DNA of 64,000 bases from Pararhodobacter sp. CCB-MM2 (GCF_001691415.1 NZ_LRRR01000021.1:16857-80856), one strand, 5' to 3'. Positions 43,341 through 52,468 are shown, counted from the stretch's first letter. Translations and numbers: made by a program. The notes: generated by a model not told the origin, from the letters alone.

Positions 43341-45206
43341 TCAGGCGTGGGCGGCGAGGCTCTTGCCGTCGTGCAGACCGTGGGTCGTCTTGTCCCAGTA
43401 GAACGGGCTGACCACCAGTTCCCAGATCCCTTTCCACGCGGCGATGGCCGCCAGCGGGAAATAGAAATGCAGGCTGGGGGTCCAGATCCGCAGGAATTTG
43501 TGACGCGGGGCCTGCAGGGCTGCGATGTTGATGGTCAGCGAGATCACCTCACCCGACAGGAAGATCACCGCGATCGTCACAGGCACGATGCCCGGCATCG
43601 CCCCGCCCAGCGGGTGCCCCAAGCCGAACAACATCAGCCAGAAGCTCCACAGAATCGGGGCCAACAGGAACTGCACCAGCGTCCCGAGGAACAAGAGCTG
43701 CACACCGAAGAACCGCCATGCCCCCAGCTGTCGCCACAGCAGGCCCGGGTCGCGCATGTGCACGGCATAGGTCATCGCGTAGCCCTTCAGCCAGCGGGAG
43801 CGTTGCTTGATCCACGGCCAAACGCGGCAATTGGCCTCCTCCATCGTCACCGAGGACACCAGCTCCGTCCAGTAGCCGTGGCGCGCCAGACGCAGGCCCA
43901 GATCGGCGTCCTCGGTCACGTTATGCGCGTCCCAGCCGCCCAGTTCCTCCAGCAGGTCGCGCCGGAAGAACAGCGTCGTTCCGCCGAGGGGAACGACCAG
44001 CCCCAGCCGCGCCAGGCCCGGCAGGATCAGCCGGAACCATGCCGCGTATTCGATGGTGAAGCAGCGCGACAACCAGTTGGTCGACGGGTTCACGTAATCC
44101 AGCACCCCTTGCACGCAGGCCAGCTTGGGGCCGCCTGCCGCGAAGGCCTCGATCACCCGGTGCAACTGGTCCGGAGCCGGGGCGTCCTCGGCGTCATAGA
44201 CCCCGACGATCTGCCCCCGCGCGAAGTTGAGCGCGTAGTTCAGGGCGCGGGGTTTGGTACGCAGGGTCGAATCGGGCACCGGGATCACCCGCATCCATTC
44301 CGGCAGCTTGCTGGCGGCGAGGGCGTCGCGCGTCAGGTGGTCATCCTCCTCGACGACCAGCATCACATCGAGCAGCTCTCGCGGATAGCTGATGGCCCCC
44401 AGCCGCCGCACCAGCCGCGGCGCGATATCGGGCTCTCGGTACAGCGGAACCATGATCGACACAGGCGGCTTGCGCAGCGGCAATGTCGGGCCATCGGGGG
44501 GGCGCCGGCGTTGGGCCCGTAGCTGCGCGATGGCGGCGGCGAGCTTCATCAGGTTCCCGGCCAGCAGAAACGTCAGGATGATTCCGAAGAGCAGCAGGAA
44601 GGTCATCATCGGCGCCACCAGCGTCGTCGCCACAATCCCCAACGCCGCCGAGGCCATCCAGCGGCTGAAACGCCGGCTGTCCCAGATCCGGCAGCTTTCC
44701 TCAACGGCAACACAGGTCTCCGCCATCAGCCGCAGAGTGCTGCGACGCGAGGCCAGAAGGGCCCGGTGCAAGGCGGCCTCCGGGATCACCGCCATGGCGA
44801 CGGGGCCGAGGCAGGCCTCAAGCTCGGGCCGGTGGTCATCAAAGCTGTCGGGCCGGGCGCAGGCGACCAAGGTCACCGCGCCGCGGCGTGCCCACGGCAG
44901 GCAGGCGATCTGCAAGCAGCGCCGCGGCCCGAGCCGGTCGATCAACCGCGGGTCCGGCCGCGAGGCCTCGGCGTCGATCACCGTGGTGCCGAATTGCTCG
45001 GCCAGCGCCGCGATCACGTCCTCGTCCGAGGCGAGGCCGTGCGCGCGCAAAATATCCCCCAACCGCGACTGCTGCCGGCTTTGGATCTCCAGCGCCCGCA
45101 CAAGGTCACCAGCCCGAATCGCCCCTCGGCGCAACAGCAGGGTTCCCAAGGGCAGCCGCCCCGGTGTCGGCTCCGTTGCCGTCGTTTGATCCACCGTCCC
45201 AGCCAT
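43341..45206 (-). CDS. MshEN-domain processive GT2 glycosyltransferase
   Basis: A 621-residue fusion. Residues 19-71 are two 24-residue MshEN motifs separated by exactly five residues: LGTLLLRRGAIRAGDLVRAL…Q and RLGDILRAHGLASDEDV…Q. That is the c-di-GMP-binding arrangement of MshE. Two membrane helices (about 200-240) follow, then a GT2 domain with the full processive set: VSIMVPLYRE, DAEDAP, TEDADLGLRLARHGYW and QRSRWLKG. C-terminal helices complete a BcsA-like channel. It probably makes an exported polysaccharide activated by c-di-GMP, as for E. coli NfrB. The first MshEN motif has Pro where the consensus has Arg. A CtrA-like box lies 45 bases upstream. Confidence 0.88.
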   Translation of the reverse strand: MAGTVDQTTATEPTPGRLPLGTLLLRRGAIRAGDLVRALEIQSRQQSRLGDILRAHGLASDEDVIAALAEQFGTTVIDAEASRPDPRLIDRLGPRRCLQIACLPWARRGAVTLVACARPDSFDDHRPELEACLGPVAMAVIPEAALHRALLASRRSTLRLMAETCVAVEESCRIWDSRRFSRWMASAALGIVATTLVAPMMTFLLLFGIILTFLLAGNLMKLAAAIAQLRAQRRRPPDGPTLPLRKPPVSIMVPLYREPDIAPRLVRRLGAISYPRELLDVMLVVEEDDHLTRDALAASKLPEWMRVIPVPDSTLRTKPRALNYALNFARGQIVGVYDAEDAPAPDQLHRVIEAFAAGGPKLACVQGVLDYVNPSTNWLSRCFTIEYAAWFRLILPGLARLGLVVPLGGTTLFFRRDLLEELGGWDAHNVTEDADLGLRLARHGYWTELVSSVTMEEANCRVWPWIKQRSRWLKGYAMTYAVHMRDPGLLWRQLGAWRFFGVQLLFLGTLVQFLLAPILWSFWLMLFGLGHPLGGAMPGIVPVTIAVIFLSGEVISLTINIAALQAPRHKFLRIWTPSLHFYFPLAAIAAWKGIWELVVSPFYWDKTTHGLHDGKSLAAHA

Positions 45207-45250
45207 GCCAGCCCTCGCAAGTCCTGCGTGAAAGGCTGCGGCCGTTGCCC

Positions 45251-45265
45251 TTAAACTTTGGTTAA
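45251..45265 (-). promoter_or_regulatory. CtrA-like box upstream of the MshEN glycosyltransferase
   Basis: TTAA-N7-TTAA, missing only the last C of the full consensus, 45 bases before the gene's ATG. Confidence 0.5.
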
Positions 45266-45295
45266 TTCGCGTTAGGAATTTCCGCCGGAAAAGCA

Positions 45296-45321
45296 AAAGG
45301 CCCCGCCGGAGCGGGGCCTTT
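45296..45321 (-). terminator. Terminator of carA
   Basis: AAAGGCCCCGC / GCGGGGCCTTT, 11-bp stem with a four-base loop; on the minus strand the arm ends CCTTTTGCTTTT. Confidence 0.8.
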
Positions 45322-45341
45322 GTCATCGGGTCAGGCGTGGC

Positions 45342-46505
45342 TTAGGACGCCTTGCGCTCGGCCATGGCGGCGGCGAAACGCTCGAACAGGTAGTAGCTGT
45401 CCTGCGGGCCGGGGCTGGCCTCTGGGTGGTATTGCACCGAGAACACCGGCTTGTCGGCCAGACGGATCCCGCAGTTCGAGCCGTCGAACAGCGAGACATG
45501 GGTCTCGACGACGCCCGCAGGCAGGGTCTGGCTGTCGACGGTGAAGCCGTGGTTCATCGAGGTGATCTCGACCTTGCCGGTTTCACGGTCTTTCACCGGG
45601 TGGTTCGCACCGTGGTGGCCGTGGTTCATCTTCACCGTGCGTGCGCCCAGCGCCAGAGCCAGCATCTGGTGCCCCAAGCAGATGCCGAACACCGGCAGGT
45701 CCGCCGCCAGCACACCCTTGATCATCGGCACGGCATAATCGCCGGTCGCCGCCGGGTCGCCCGGGCCGTTCGACAGGAAGACCCCGTCCGGGTTCAGCGC
45801 GAGGACTTCCTCGGCGGTGGCATTGGCAGGCAGAACGGTCACGTCGCAACCGGCCGAGGCCAGGCAGCGCAGGATGTTCTTCTTCGCGCCGTAGTCGATG
45901 GCGACGACCTTGTGCACCGGGTTTTCCTGCGGCTTGTGGCCGTCAGGCCAGGCCCAGCGCATCTCGTTCCAGCGGTAGGATTGCGCGCAGGTCACGTCCT
46001 TCGCCAGATCGAGGCCGACAAGCCCCTTCCAGCCGCGTGCCTTGGCCAGCAGGCCCTCGATGTCGAAGTTGCCCTCGGGGTCATGCGCCAGCGCGACATG
46101 CGGCGCGCCCAGCTGACGGATCGCGCGGGTCAGGCGACGGGTGTCGATGCCGCCGATGCCGATGCGACCTTGCTTGGTCATCCAGGCGACCAGATCGGTG
46201 GCCGCGCGCCAGTTCGACGGCTCGGTCGGGTCCCATTTCACTACCATGCCTTCGGCGACGGCCTGTCCGGCCTCGTCGTCGTCGGTATTCACCCCGACGT
46301 TGCCGACATGTGGGAAAGTGAAGGTCACGACCTGCCCGGCGTAGGAGGGATCGGTCATGATCTCCTGATAGCCGGTCATCGCGGTGTTGAAGCAAAGTTC
46401 AGCCACCGTCTCGCCGGTGGCGCCGAAACCATGGCCATAGAAGATGGTACCGTCGGCAAGAACAAGGCAAGCGGTCGGGCGCGGCTGGGCGGGTGCTGCG
46501 GACAT
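45342..46505 (-). CDS. carA: Carbamoyl-phosphate synthase small subunit
   Basis: A 387-residue glutaminase subunit supplying ammonia to CarB for arginine and pyrimidine synthesis. The N-terminal CPSase small-chain domain (LVLADGTIFYGHGFGATGET) is followed by a class I amidotransferase with FGICLGHQ (nucleophile Cys) and VQYHPEASPGPQD. carB is not in the window. Confidence 0.97.
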   Translation of the reverse strand: MSAAPAQPRPTACLVLADGTIFYGHGFGATGETVAELCFNTAMTGYQEIMTDPSYAGQVVTFTFPHVGNVGVNTDDDEAGQAVAEGMVVKWDPTEPSNWRAATDLVAWMTKQGRIGIGGIDTRRLTRAIRQLGAPHVALAHDPEGNFDIEGLLAKARGWKGLVGLDLAKDVTCAQSYRWNEMRWAWPDGHKPQENPVHKVVAIDYGAKKNILRCLASAGCDVTVLPANATAEEVLALNPDGVFLSNGPGDPAATGDYAVPMIKGVLAADLPVFGICLGHQMLALALGARTVKMNHGHHGANHPVKDRETGKVEITSMNHGFTVDSQTLPAGVVETHVSLFDGSNCGIRLADKPVFSVQYHPEASPGPQDSYYLFERFAAAMAERKAS

Positions 46506-46648
46506 CGGACGGCTCCTGTGTGAATCGGGCTGTCATTAAGGGGTCGGCGGAGGGGAATCAAGGCCGCGCGCATCGGGAATCCGGTGCGAGGAGCGGATCG
46601 GCCCTTCACGCCCTTAGAAAGTGAGTATTTAGTACAAGGTGAAGGAAC

Positions 46649-47089
46649 TCAGAGCTTGATGTCGTAGGTCTTCCACGCCGTGGCATCGGCCAGCTTGTCA
46701 TAGAGCGCGCGGGCACGGGCGTTGTCCTCGGCGGTGATCCAGCGGATGACGGACCAGCCACGATTGCGCCCCTCGTCGGCCACGGCCTCAATGAGGGCGC
46801 GTGCCGCACCCGAACCACGCGCCTCGGGCGAGACGAACAGATCATCGAGGAACCCGCCGACCGTCGCCGCCAGCGGACGGGCATAGGGGCGGAAATGCGT
46901 TAGGCCGACCAGCGTGCCATCCTCGGCCTCGGCCACGAAACACTCGACCTCATGCTCATGGTCATGGATCCAGCCCCAGACTCGGGCGCGCATCTCGTCG
47001 GTCTGGGTGACCTTGTAGAACTCGGCATAGCCCGCATAGAGGCGTTCCCAATCGGCACGGTCGCGGTCCTGCGGGCGGCGGATGAGCAT
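46649..47089 (-). CDS. GNAT-family N-acetyltransferase
   Basis: A 146-residue single-domain GNAT. The acetyl-CoA loop VSPEARGSGAARALIEAV is textbook (R-x-x-G-x-A) and the closing IRWITAEDNARARALYDKLA segment is typical. Substrate unknown. Convergent or divergent regulatory sites are not evident. Confidence 0.9.
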   Translation of the reverse strand: MLIRRPQDRDRADWERLYAGYAEFYKVTQTDEMRARVWGWIHDHEHEVECFVAEAEDGTLVGLTHFRPYARPLAATVGGFLDDLFVSPEARGSGAARALIEAVADEGRNRGWSVIRWITAEDNARARALYDKLADATAWKTYDIKL

Positions 47090-47239
47090 GGTGGTCCCTT
47101 TCGTTCAGATCAGGCCGCAGGCTAGCCTCCCCTTTCTGCCGCGTCCATCGGCCGCCATTCGCCTTATTTTGCAGCTTCCTCTTTCCAAGCGCGCGCCTTT
47201 CCCGTATGGCCCACGCTTGTTCAAAACGGAGCCGCGACG

Positions 47240-48031
47240 ATGCAGGGTAGCGCCAACCTCAACCTCATGATCAAGGCCGCGCGCAAGGCGGGCCGCTCGC
47301 TGGTCAAGGATTTCCGCGAGGTCGAGAACCTGCAGGTCTCGTCCAAGGGTCCGGGCGACTTCGTGTCGAAGGCCGACCGCGAGGCCGAGCGCATCCTCAA
47401 GGAAGAGCTGATGGCCGGCCGCCCGAACTATGGCTGGCTCGGCGAAGAAACCGGCGAGACCGAGGGTACCGACCCGACCCGCCGCTGGATCGTCGATCCG
47501 CTCGACGGCACCACCAACTTCCTGCACGGCCTGCCGCATTGGGCGATCTCGATCGCGCTGGAGCACAAGGGCGAGATCATCGCCGGCGTGGTCTTCGACG
47601 CCGCCAAGGATGAGATGTTCTACGCCGAGAAAGGCCTCGGCGCCTATATGAACGAGACCCGCTTGCGCGTCTCGGGCCGTCGCTCGATGATCGAATGCAT
47701 CTTCGCCACCGGCGTGCCCTTTGGCGGCCGCCCGGCCCTGCCGGCAACGCTGCAGGACCTCGCGCGGCTGATGCCCGTCTGCGCCGGTGTGCGCCGCTTC
47801 GGCGCTGCGGCGCTGGACCTCGCCTATGTCGCGGCCGGTCGCTACGACGGCTATTGGGAGCGCGGGCTGAACGCCTGGGACGTGGCTGCGGGCGTGCTGC
47901 TGGTCAAGGAAGCCGGCGGCTTCTTCGGCCCGATCCGCGATGGTCAGGACCCCGTCGAATCGGGCAACCTGATCGCCGCCAATGCCGAGATCTACGAGCC
48001 CTTCGGCAAGGTCATCCGCAGCCGCGACTGA
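47240..48031 (+). CDS. suhB: Inositol-1-monophosphatase family protein (SuhB-like)
   Basis: A 263-residue Mg-dependent phosphatase. Metal-site motifs are GEETGE (about 74), WIVDPLDGTTNFLHGLPHW (about 87-105) and WDVAAGVLLVKEAGG near 212. SuhB dephosphorylates inositol-1-phosphate and also binds the transcription antitermination complex; which role dominates here is unknown. A hairpin terminator follows. Confidence 0.93.
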   Translation: MQGSANLNLMIKAARKAGRSLVKDFREVENLQVSSKGPGDFVSKADREAERILKEELMAGRPNYGWLGEETGETEGTDPTRRWIVDPLDGTTNFLHGLPHWAISIALEHKGEIIAGVVFDAAKDEMFYAEKGLGAYMNETRLRVSGRRSMIECIFATGVPFGGRPALPATLQDLARLMPVCAGVRRFGAAALDLAYVAAGRYDGYWERGLNAWDVAAGVLLVKEAGGFFGPIRDGQDPVESGNLIAANAEIYEPFGKVIRSRD

Positions 48032-48054
48032 TCCCTCACTCTGCCGGAAATACG
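48032..48054. repeat. Copy C of a dispersed intergenic element
   Basis: TCCCTCACTCTGCCGGAAAT then ACGC. It begins immediately after the suhB stop and is a looser match to copies B and D. Confidence 0.35.
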
Positions 48055-48059
48055 CAAAG

Positions 48060-48089
48060 CGCGCGGTGGCCCTGCCCCGCGCGTTTTTT
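48060..48089 (+). terminator. Terminator of suhB
   Basis: CGCGCGG / CCGCGCG stem with a ten-base loop followed by TTTTTT. Confidence 0.75.
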
Positions 48090-48091
48090 GC

Positions 48092-48114
48092 ATCTCACCT
48101 TGTCGCAAATACTC
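48092..48114. repeat. Copy D of a dispersed intergenic element
   Basis: TCTCACCTTGTCGCAAATAC followed by TCA, nearly identical to copy B at 41849. Confidence 0.45.
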
Positions 48115-48243
48115 ATCGCCACCTGCCACCCCACGACACTGCCCCCTCAAGGGCGCTGTGCGTGGCAGAGCCACGCCGGGCGCGCAGGGGGCTCAATGCC
48201 CCCAAGCGCCCGCCCCTTTCGACGCCGGCCCAAAGCACCAACG

Positions 48244-48267
48244 AAAAGGCCGCCCCGAAGGGCGGCC
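48244..48267 (-). terminator. Terminator of the RTX-Hint gene
   Basis: GGCCGCCC-CGAA-GGGCGGCC, followed by TTTTCG on the minus strand, about 28 bases after the stop. Confidence 0.75.
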
Positions 48268-48294
48268 GTATTCTTGTCTCGACAGGACTTCCGA

Positions 48295-49821
48295 TCAGGC
48301 GACGAACAGCGATTTCGCTTCTTCGCCACTCAGGACCGGGCGGGCCGCGGTATAGGCCGCGCGGCCTTCCTCGGTCGCCAGCTCCGGGAAGATCGCCAGC
48401 AGCTCGGCCCGCGTTTCCTCGGCCAGGGCGTTGATCACTCCGGCGGCGGGCTGGAAGCTCTCGGTCCACGCGCCCTCGGCGCGGATGATCTGGTGCGCCT
48501 CGCACATCACGTGGATATAGCTCACCGCTTCACCCGAAAGCTGACGCACGCCCGGCAGGCCCAGCATGTCACCGGCCGCCACCAGCACCTCGCTCTCGCC
48601 GAACATCAGCTCGGCGCGCGGCCCGGTGATCAGCATGCGGTGGCGCGGCGAGACGGTCAGGTCGCGCTCCGGCAGGCCACGGCCCAGCGCGCCGGCTTCG
48701 ATACGGATCGGCGCGACCGAGGGGACCAGCGCCAGCTCGTCGGCCGACAGGTCACGACGACCGGTCCAGCTGAGCGGCTGGTAGCCGTGGTCGCGGGTCA
48801 GCACCTTGTCACCAGCCTGCAGCTCTTCAACCGCGACGCGGCCGCGCAGGGTGTCGATCAGCGTGCCCGGCGTGAAGCAGACGCATTTCTCGATCTCTTC
48901 GAAGCTCTCGAAATCGAGGCGCGTGCCGTCCTTGAACAGCACATAACCGGTCTTCGAGGTCGCGCCCGGCACCGGATCATAGGGCACTTCGCTGGTGATC
49001 ACAACTTCGTCGACCTGCGAGTCCATCGGCAGGACCAGACGGTCATAGCTGTAGCCGCCATGCACATAGCCCGAGGTCGCGTCCAGCACTTCCACACGGT
49101 CGTCGCCGGTGCCGAGATAGGTCTTCTCGATCTCCTCGAAGCGCATGGTCGCGCCGTCGCGGAAGATGCGGCCTTCCTCGTCACCGGTGTAGAAGACCTG
49201 CAGGCCCTCGCCCACGGTGTTCATGTCCAGCGTATCGCCGACCTCGGTCTCGCCGGTTTCGCCGCCGATGATCAGGTGGTTGCCGAAATTGTCGAACACG
49301 CGGAACACGTCGTCGCCCGAGCCGCCCTTGGCGGTGTCGTTGCCGGAATCGGTGACCAGCGTGTCGTTGCCGTAGCCGGGCTCGGCCGGATCCTCGGGCG
49401 ACATCCCACCGCCGTCGCCGGGGTTGTTGTCGCCGATCAGGAGGTCGTCGCCTTCGTCGCCGTAGATCAGGTCGTCGCCAGCACCGCCGATGACCTTGTC
49501 GTCACCCTCGTTGCCGTGCAGCGTGTCATCGCCCGCATCGCCCCAGAGCGTATCGTTGCCAGCATCCCCGAACAGCATATCGAGGCCATCGCCACCAAAC
49601 ACCCAGTCCGACCCGGCGCCACCGTTCAAGGTGTCGTCGCCACGGCCGCCATAGATGGTGTCGTTACCGCCCATGCCATCGACATTCGCGCCGGCGTCGG
49701 TGAACTGGTCCCCTTCGCTGTCGGTATACGGAACCTGCAGGACGTCATCGCCATCCGTACCCTCGACGATCCCGAGGACCTGGGGCGCAATCGCAATGGT
49801 ATCGTCGTTTCTCGGCGGCAT
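48295..49821 (-). CDS. RTX calcium-binding repeat protein with a Hint domain
   Basis: A 508-residue secreted-type protein without an N-terminal signal, as expected for type I secretion. Residues about 40-200 carry nonapeptide repeats (GGxGxDxLx, such as GGRGDDTLNGGAGSDW) that bind Ca2+ and fold outside the cell. Residues about 315-470 form a Hint (hedgehog/intein) domain: CFTPGTLIDTLRG, V-E-E-L-Q-A-G-D-K-V-L-T and SPRHRMLI. Such proteins are very common in Rhodobacterales; autoprocessing is possible but not shown. ATG 49821 has GAGGAGA just upstream. No transporter genes are adjacent. Confidence 0.9.
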   Translation of the reverse strand: MPPRNDDTIAIAPQVLGIVEGTDGDDVLQVPYTDSEGDQFTDAGANVDGMGGNDTIYGGRGDDTLNGGAGSDWVFGGDGLDMLFGDAGNDTLWGDAGDDTLHGNEGDDKVIGGAGDDLIYGDEGDDLLIGDNNPGDGGGMSPEDPAEPGYGNDTLVTDSGNDTAKGGSGDDVFRVFDNFGNHLIIGGETGETEVGDTLDMNTVGEGLQVFYTGDEEGRIFRDGATMRFEEIEKTYLGTGDDRVEVLDATSGYVHGGYSYDRLVLPMDSQVDEVVITSEVPYDPVPGATSKTGYVLFKDGTRLDFESFEEIEKCVCFTPGTLIDTLRGRVAVEELQAGDKVLTRDHGYQPLSWTGRRDLSADELALVPSVAPIRIEAGALGRGLPERDLTVSPRHRMLITGPRAELMFGESEVLVAAGDMLGLPGVRQLSGEAVSYIHVMCEAHQIIRAEGAWTESFQPAAGVINALAEETRAELLAIFPELATEEGRAAYTAARPVLSGEEAKSLFVA

Positions 49822-50459
49822 GCTCAATCTCCTCGTGCCCGCTGGGGGCGTCACCTGTTCACGCACCGCCACAGGGGCGGCAATCGGGTCGGTCCTTGGG
49901 ACCGAAACGGGTGCTGTCGCAGGGCATCAGAGGTGAACGCGGTGCATGACCACGGAAACAATCTTCTCACACCTCGGAACACTTTTGGCAGCATCCCGCC
50001 AGATCACCCCCATGATCCGGCCGCCCATGCTGGGCTATGGGTGAATATAGCAGACTCCCCTGCAAAACAAAAAAAAATCCGTGGGCAGGAGGCAGGTTAC
50101 ACGGTTCCAAGGGCCGCAAATTCCACCCCAGGGCGGGCCATTGGCGCCGTTCTGGAAACAATGCTCGCCCCATTTCCGACACATTTGCACCAAATCACCG
50201 CCGCGATTGCGCCATTCTTGCCGAAATCGGGTCTCGATGCCGCCTTGTTGTGGCGGGATTGTTCGCGCTGAGGAACCGCCGGCACACGTTGTCGTGAGGC
50301 AAAAATAGGGGCGCCGGCCCGCGCGCGCCGTTTCCCATCATTGCGCGGGCCGATCATGTTCACGCGAATTGTCCGCAATTTCGGAATAGAGGCTGATTCG
50401 GGCTCACCACAGCTCGGACGGCGGGCCGGCCTACAGCCAAGGCACGACCCGCCCGCCGA
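49822..50459. other. 638-bp intergenic region upstream of the RTX-Hint gene
   Basis: I see no credible gene in this gap. It holds a probable promoter for the RTX-Hint gene (next entry), an A-rich run near 50066-50078 and a GC palindromic stretch near 50310-50350. The length suggests room for several regulator sites, none of which I can name. Confidence 0.4.
50044..50072 (-). promoter_or_regulatory. Candidate promoter of the RTX-Hint gene
   Basis: On the minus strand TTTTGT, 17 bases, TATATT, giving a leader of about 215 nt. The -10 is close to ideal; the -35 is weak. Confidence 0.4.
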
Positions 50460-50951
50460 TCATTCCCGCAGCCCGAGCAGCGCCGACATCACCGCCGCGC
50501 TGTTTGCCCCGCTACCGGACAACGGCGTATCTGCCGTCACCGTCATCCCGGCGCCAGTCAACGCGCCGACCACCGCGTCGGTCGAGGTGCCAAGGATCGG
50601 CGCGATCTCGGCCGGGCTCGCGGCCATCATCGCCTCGGCGAAGGCGAATTGCGGAGGGCGTCCGCGGCCTGCCGTCTCGCCGCCGGTCGGGATCACGAAG
50701 ACCAGCGCCATCACCAACGAGGCCGCCAGCGCGATCCACATCGGCGCGCGCTTGAAATAGCTCACGACCGGGCGCCAGTTCTTCCACAGGTGCAGCACGA
50801 AAGGCAGGATCAGCATCATGCTCAGCCATTCATGCATGCTGTGAAACCAGCTTTGCCCCCAATGGAAGAACAGCGCCACGCCTGAGATCAGCGAGACAAG
50901 AAAAAGGCCGGTGATGAAAGGGGTTGCGTAACGATTGGCGAGGGAAGGCAT
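50460..50951 (-). CDS. DUF4405 (cytochrome-b-like) membrane protein
   Basis: A 163-residue protein. The first three helices follow the DUF4405 pattern: L-I-S-G-V-A-L-F-F-H, then S-M-H-E-W-L-S, then F-V-L-H-L-W-K-N-W. Their histidines could ligate heme, as in the related cytochrome b561/FdnI group. A fourth helix (WIALAASLVMALVFVI) and a soluble C-terminal part with no recognised domain follow. Partner unknown. Heme binding is inference. Confidence 0.8.
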   Translation of the reverse strand: MPSLANRYATPFITGLFLVSLISGVALFFHWGQSWFHSMHEWLSMMLILPFVLHLWKNWRPVVSYFKRAPMWIALAASLVMALVFVIPTGGETAGRGRPPQFAFAEAMMAASPAEIAPILGTSTDAVVGALTGAGMTVTADTPLSGSGANSAAVMSALLGLRE

Positions 50952-51045
50952 AACAGGCTCCGTGGCTTCGATAGAACATCGGCGCGCATATTCGCGTCAC
51001 TTCATACACGGGCTCTTGCAGGCTTTCCGCCGCGGCGCGGCACGA

Positions 51046-51074
51046 AAAAAGGGGCGTCCGAAGACGCCCCTTCC
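51046..51074 (-). terminator. Terminator of the LigM-like gene
   Basis: AAGGGGCGTC-CGAA-GACGCCCCTT; on the minus strand it continues TTTTTTCG. Confidence 0.85.
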
Positions 51075-51091
51075 TGTCACTGCGGCAAGCC

Positions 51092-52468
51092 TCAGCCCTG
51101 CTTGCGATAGGTCTCGCGCGAGGCTTGGTGGATCGGCCAGGGATGCACCTCGGCGCCGACTTCCATCTGCACATGCTCTTCGACATGCGGCTTGGCGGAG
51201 CCGCCATTCGCCTCGCCCCAGAGGATCGAGACATGCGAGCCCTGCTCGGCTAGATCGGCGCGGACGATGGCCAGCGAGATCCAGGCGCGCTCGTTCGCGG
51301 AATAGACCGGATAGGTCGAAATCCCGACCATTTCGCCGTCCTTCAGCACCTGATCATAAGGATGCGCGGCATAGTGGCCGGACGGCATCTCCATCAGCTT
51401 CGGCCCGGGGAATTCACCCATCAGACCGTCGAAGATCTTCAGCACATCGGCGCGGTCCCAGACCAAGGTGACCTTCACGCGGTGCGGGCCGTCGACCATC
51501 TTCTCCAGCGCCTCGCGGCCGATGAAATCGTGGTCGAACTTGATCACGCGGTGATAATCCAGATCCCACGGGGTCAGGTAGTAGTCCTCGACGTTCGACG
51601 GCTCGAACGAGCCGCCGACCGAGCATGTCGCCTCGAAGCTGTTCGCGCCGAGCCAGTCGCGGTAGGGCTTCATTGCCTCGCCCGAATAGATCGCCGGCAG
51701 CGGCGAGGGGATCCAGCCCGATTCCTGCGAGGCGGTCGAATAGGCCCGCGCGCCGGCGCGCAGCATGCCGTATTTCGCGCCCACTTCGAGCAGCCGGTCG
51801 TAGACTTTCTGGTGCTCCTCGTACGGCCCCCAGATCTCCAACCCCTGCGCACCGCCCATGCCATGCGACAGGGTGCGAGCCTTGCAGCCGGCGATGGTGA
51901 TCTCGCCCATGTTGAAGAATTTGGTGGTCAGCGGACCGCCCTCGTTCACCTCGTTGAGGATATCCAGCGCCTTCGGCCCCTGCACTTCATAGCGGTAGAG
52001 CTTGCGCGGCTTGTCGGCATTCTCAAGGCTGCGGATGTCGAATTCGGTGGTCACATCGAGGCCCGAGATCTCGGCCTGATAGGCGACCCAGTTGCAGACC
52101 GGCGGGCGGCCGATGAGCAGCGCCTCGTCCTCTTCCAGCCCGAAAACGATCACGTCGCCAATGACATAGCCGTCCGGGTTGCAGCAGACGAGCTGCTTGG
52201 CCTTGTTCTTGCCCCAGGTCGCGAAGCTGTTGACGCCGACACGTTCGAGCAGCGCCTTCACGTCCGGGCCGCGCACATAGAGGTCGGTCATGTGGTAGGA
52301 TTGGTTCAGCAGCACCGCGCCGTTGCGCCAGGCGCGCACTTCCTCGACCCAGTTCGTATAGGCGGCGGGGATCGGGAAAACATAGGGGCCGGTCTGCGCG
52401 TTTTGCAGCATATGGGCCGGGTTGCCGCCCGCCTCGGCGATGCGGTCGGTTAGGGTCTTTGCAGTCAT
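51092..52468 (-). CDS. ligM: THF-dependent aromatic O-demethylase (LigM/DesA-like, GcvT fold)
   Basis: A 458-residue aminomethyltransferase-fold protein. It aligns by eye with Sphingobium LigM throughout: A-G-G-N-x-x-x-M-L-x-N-x-Q near residue 13, A-W-R-N near 46, NKAKQ near 88, FFNM…I-A-G near 184, G-A-Q-G-L-E-I-W-G-P-Y-E near 205, ESGWIPSPLPAIYSGE near 250, F-D-H-D-F-I-G-R-E-A-L near 312 and LWGE(A)NGG near 418. LigM moves the methyl group of vanillate or 3-O-methylgallate to tetrahydrofolate. The actual substrate could be another methoxylated or methylated compound. It is divergent from a LysR-type regulator, its likely controller. Confidence 0.82.
   Translation of the reverse strand: MTAKTLTDRIAEAGGNPAHMLQNAQTGPYVFPIPAAYTNWVEEVRAWRNGAVLLNQSYHMTDLYVRGPDVKALLERVGVNSFATWGKNKAKQLVCCNPDGYVIGDVIVFGLEEDEALLIGRPPVCNWVAYQAEISGLDVTTEFDIRSLENADKPRKLYRYEVQGPKALDILNEVNEGGPLTTKFFNMGEITIAGCKARTLSHGMGGAQGLEIWGPYEEHQKVYDRLLEVGAKYGMLRAGARAYSTASQESGWIPSPLPAIYSGEAMKPYRDWLGANSFEATCSVGGSFEPSNVEDYYLTPWDLDYHRVIKFDHDFIGREALEKMVDGPHRVKVTLVWDRADVLKIFDGLMGEFPGPKLMEMPSGHYAAHPYDQVLKDGEMVGISTYPVYSANERAWISLAIVRADLAEQGSHVSILWGEANGGSAKPHVEEHVQMEVGAEVHPWPIHQASRETYRKQG

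Noticed and set aside
47695..50271. 858-codon open frame on the plus strand
   Set aside because: Antisense to the RTX-Hint gene; the first part overlaps suhB in another frame.
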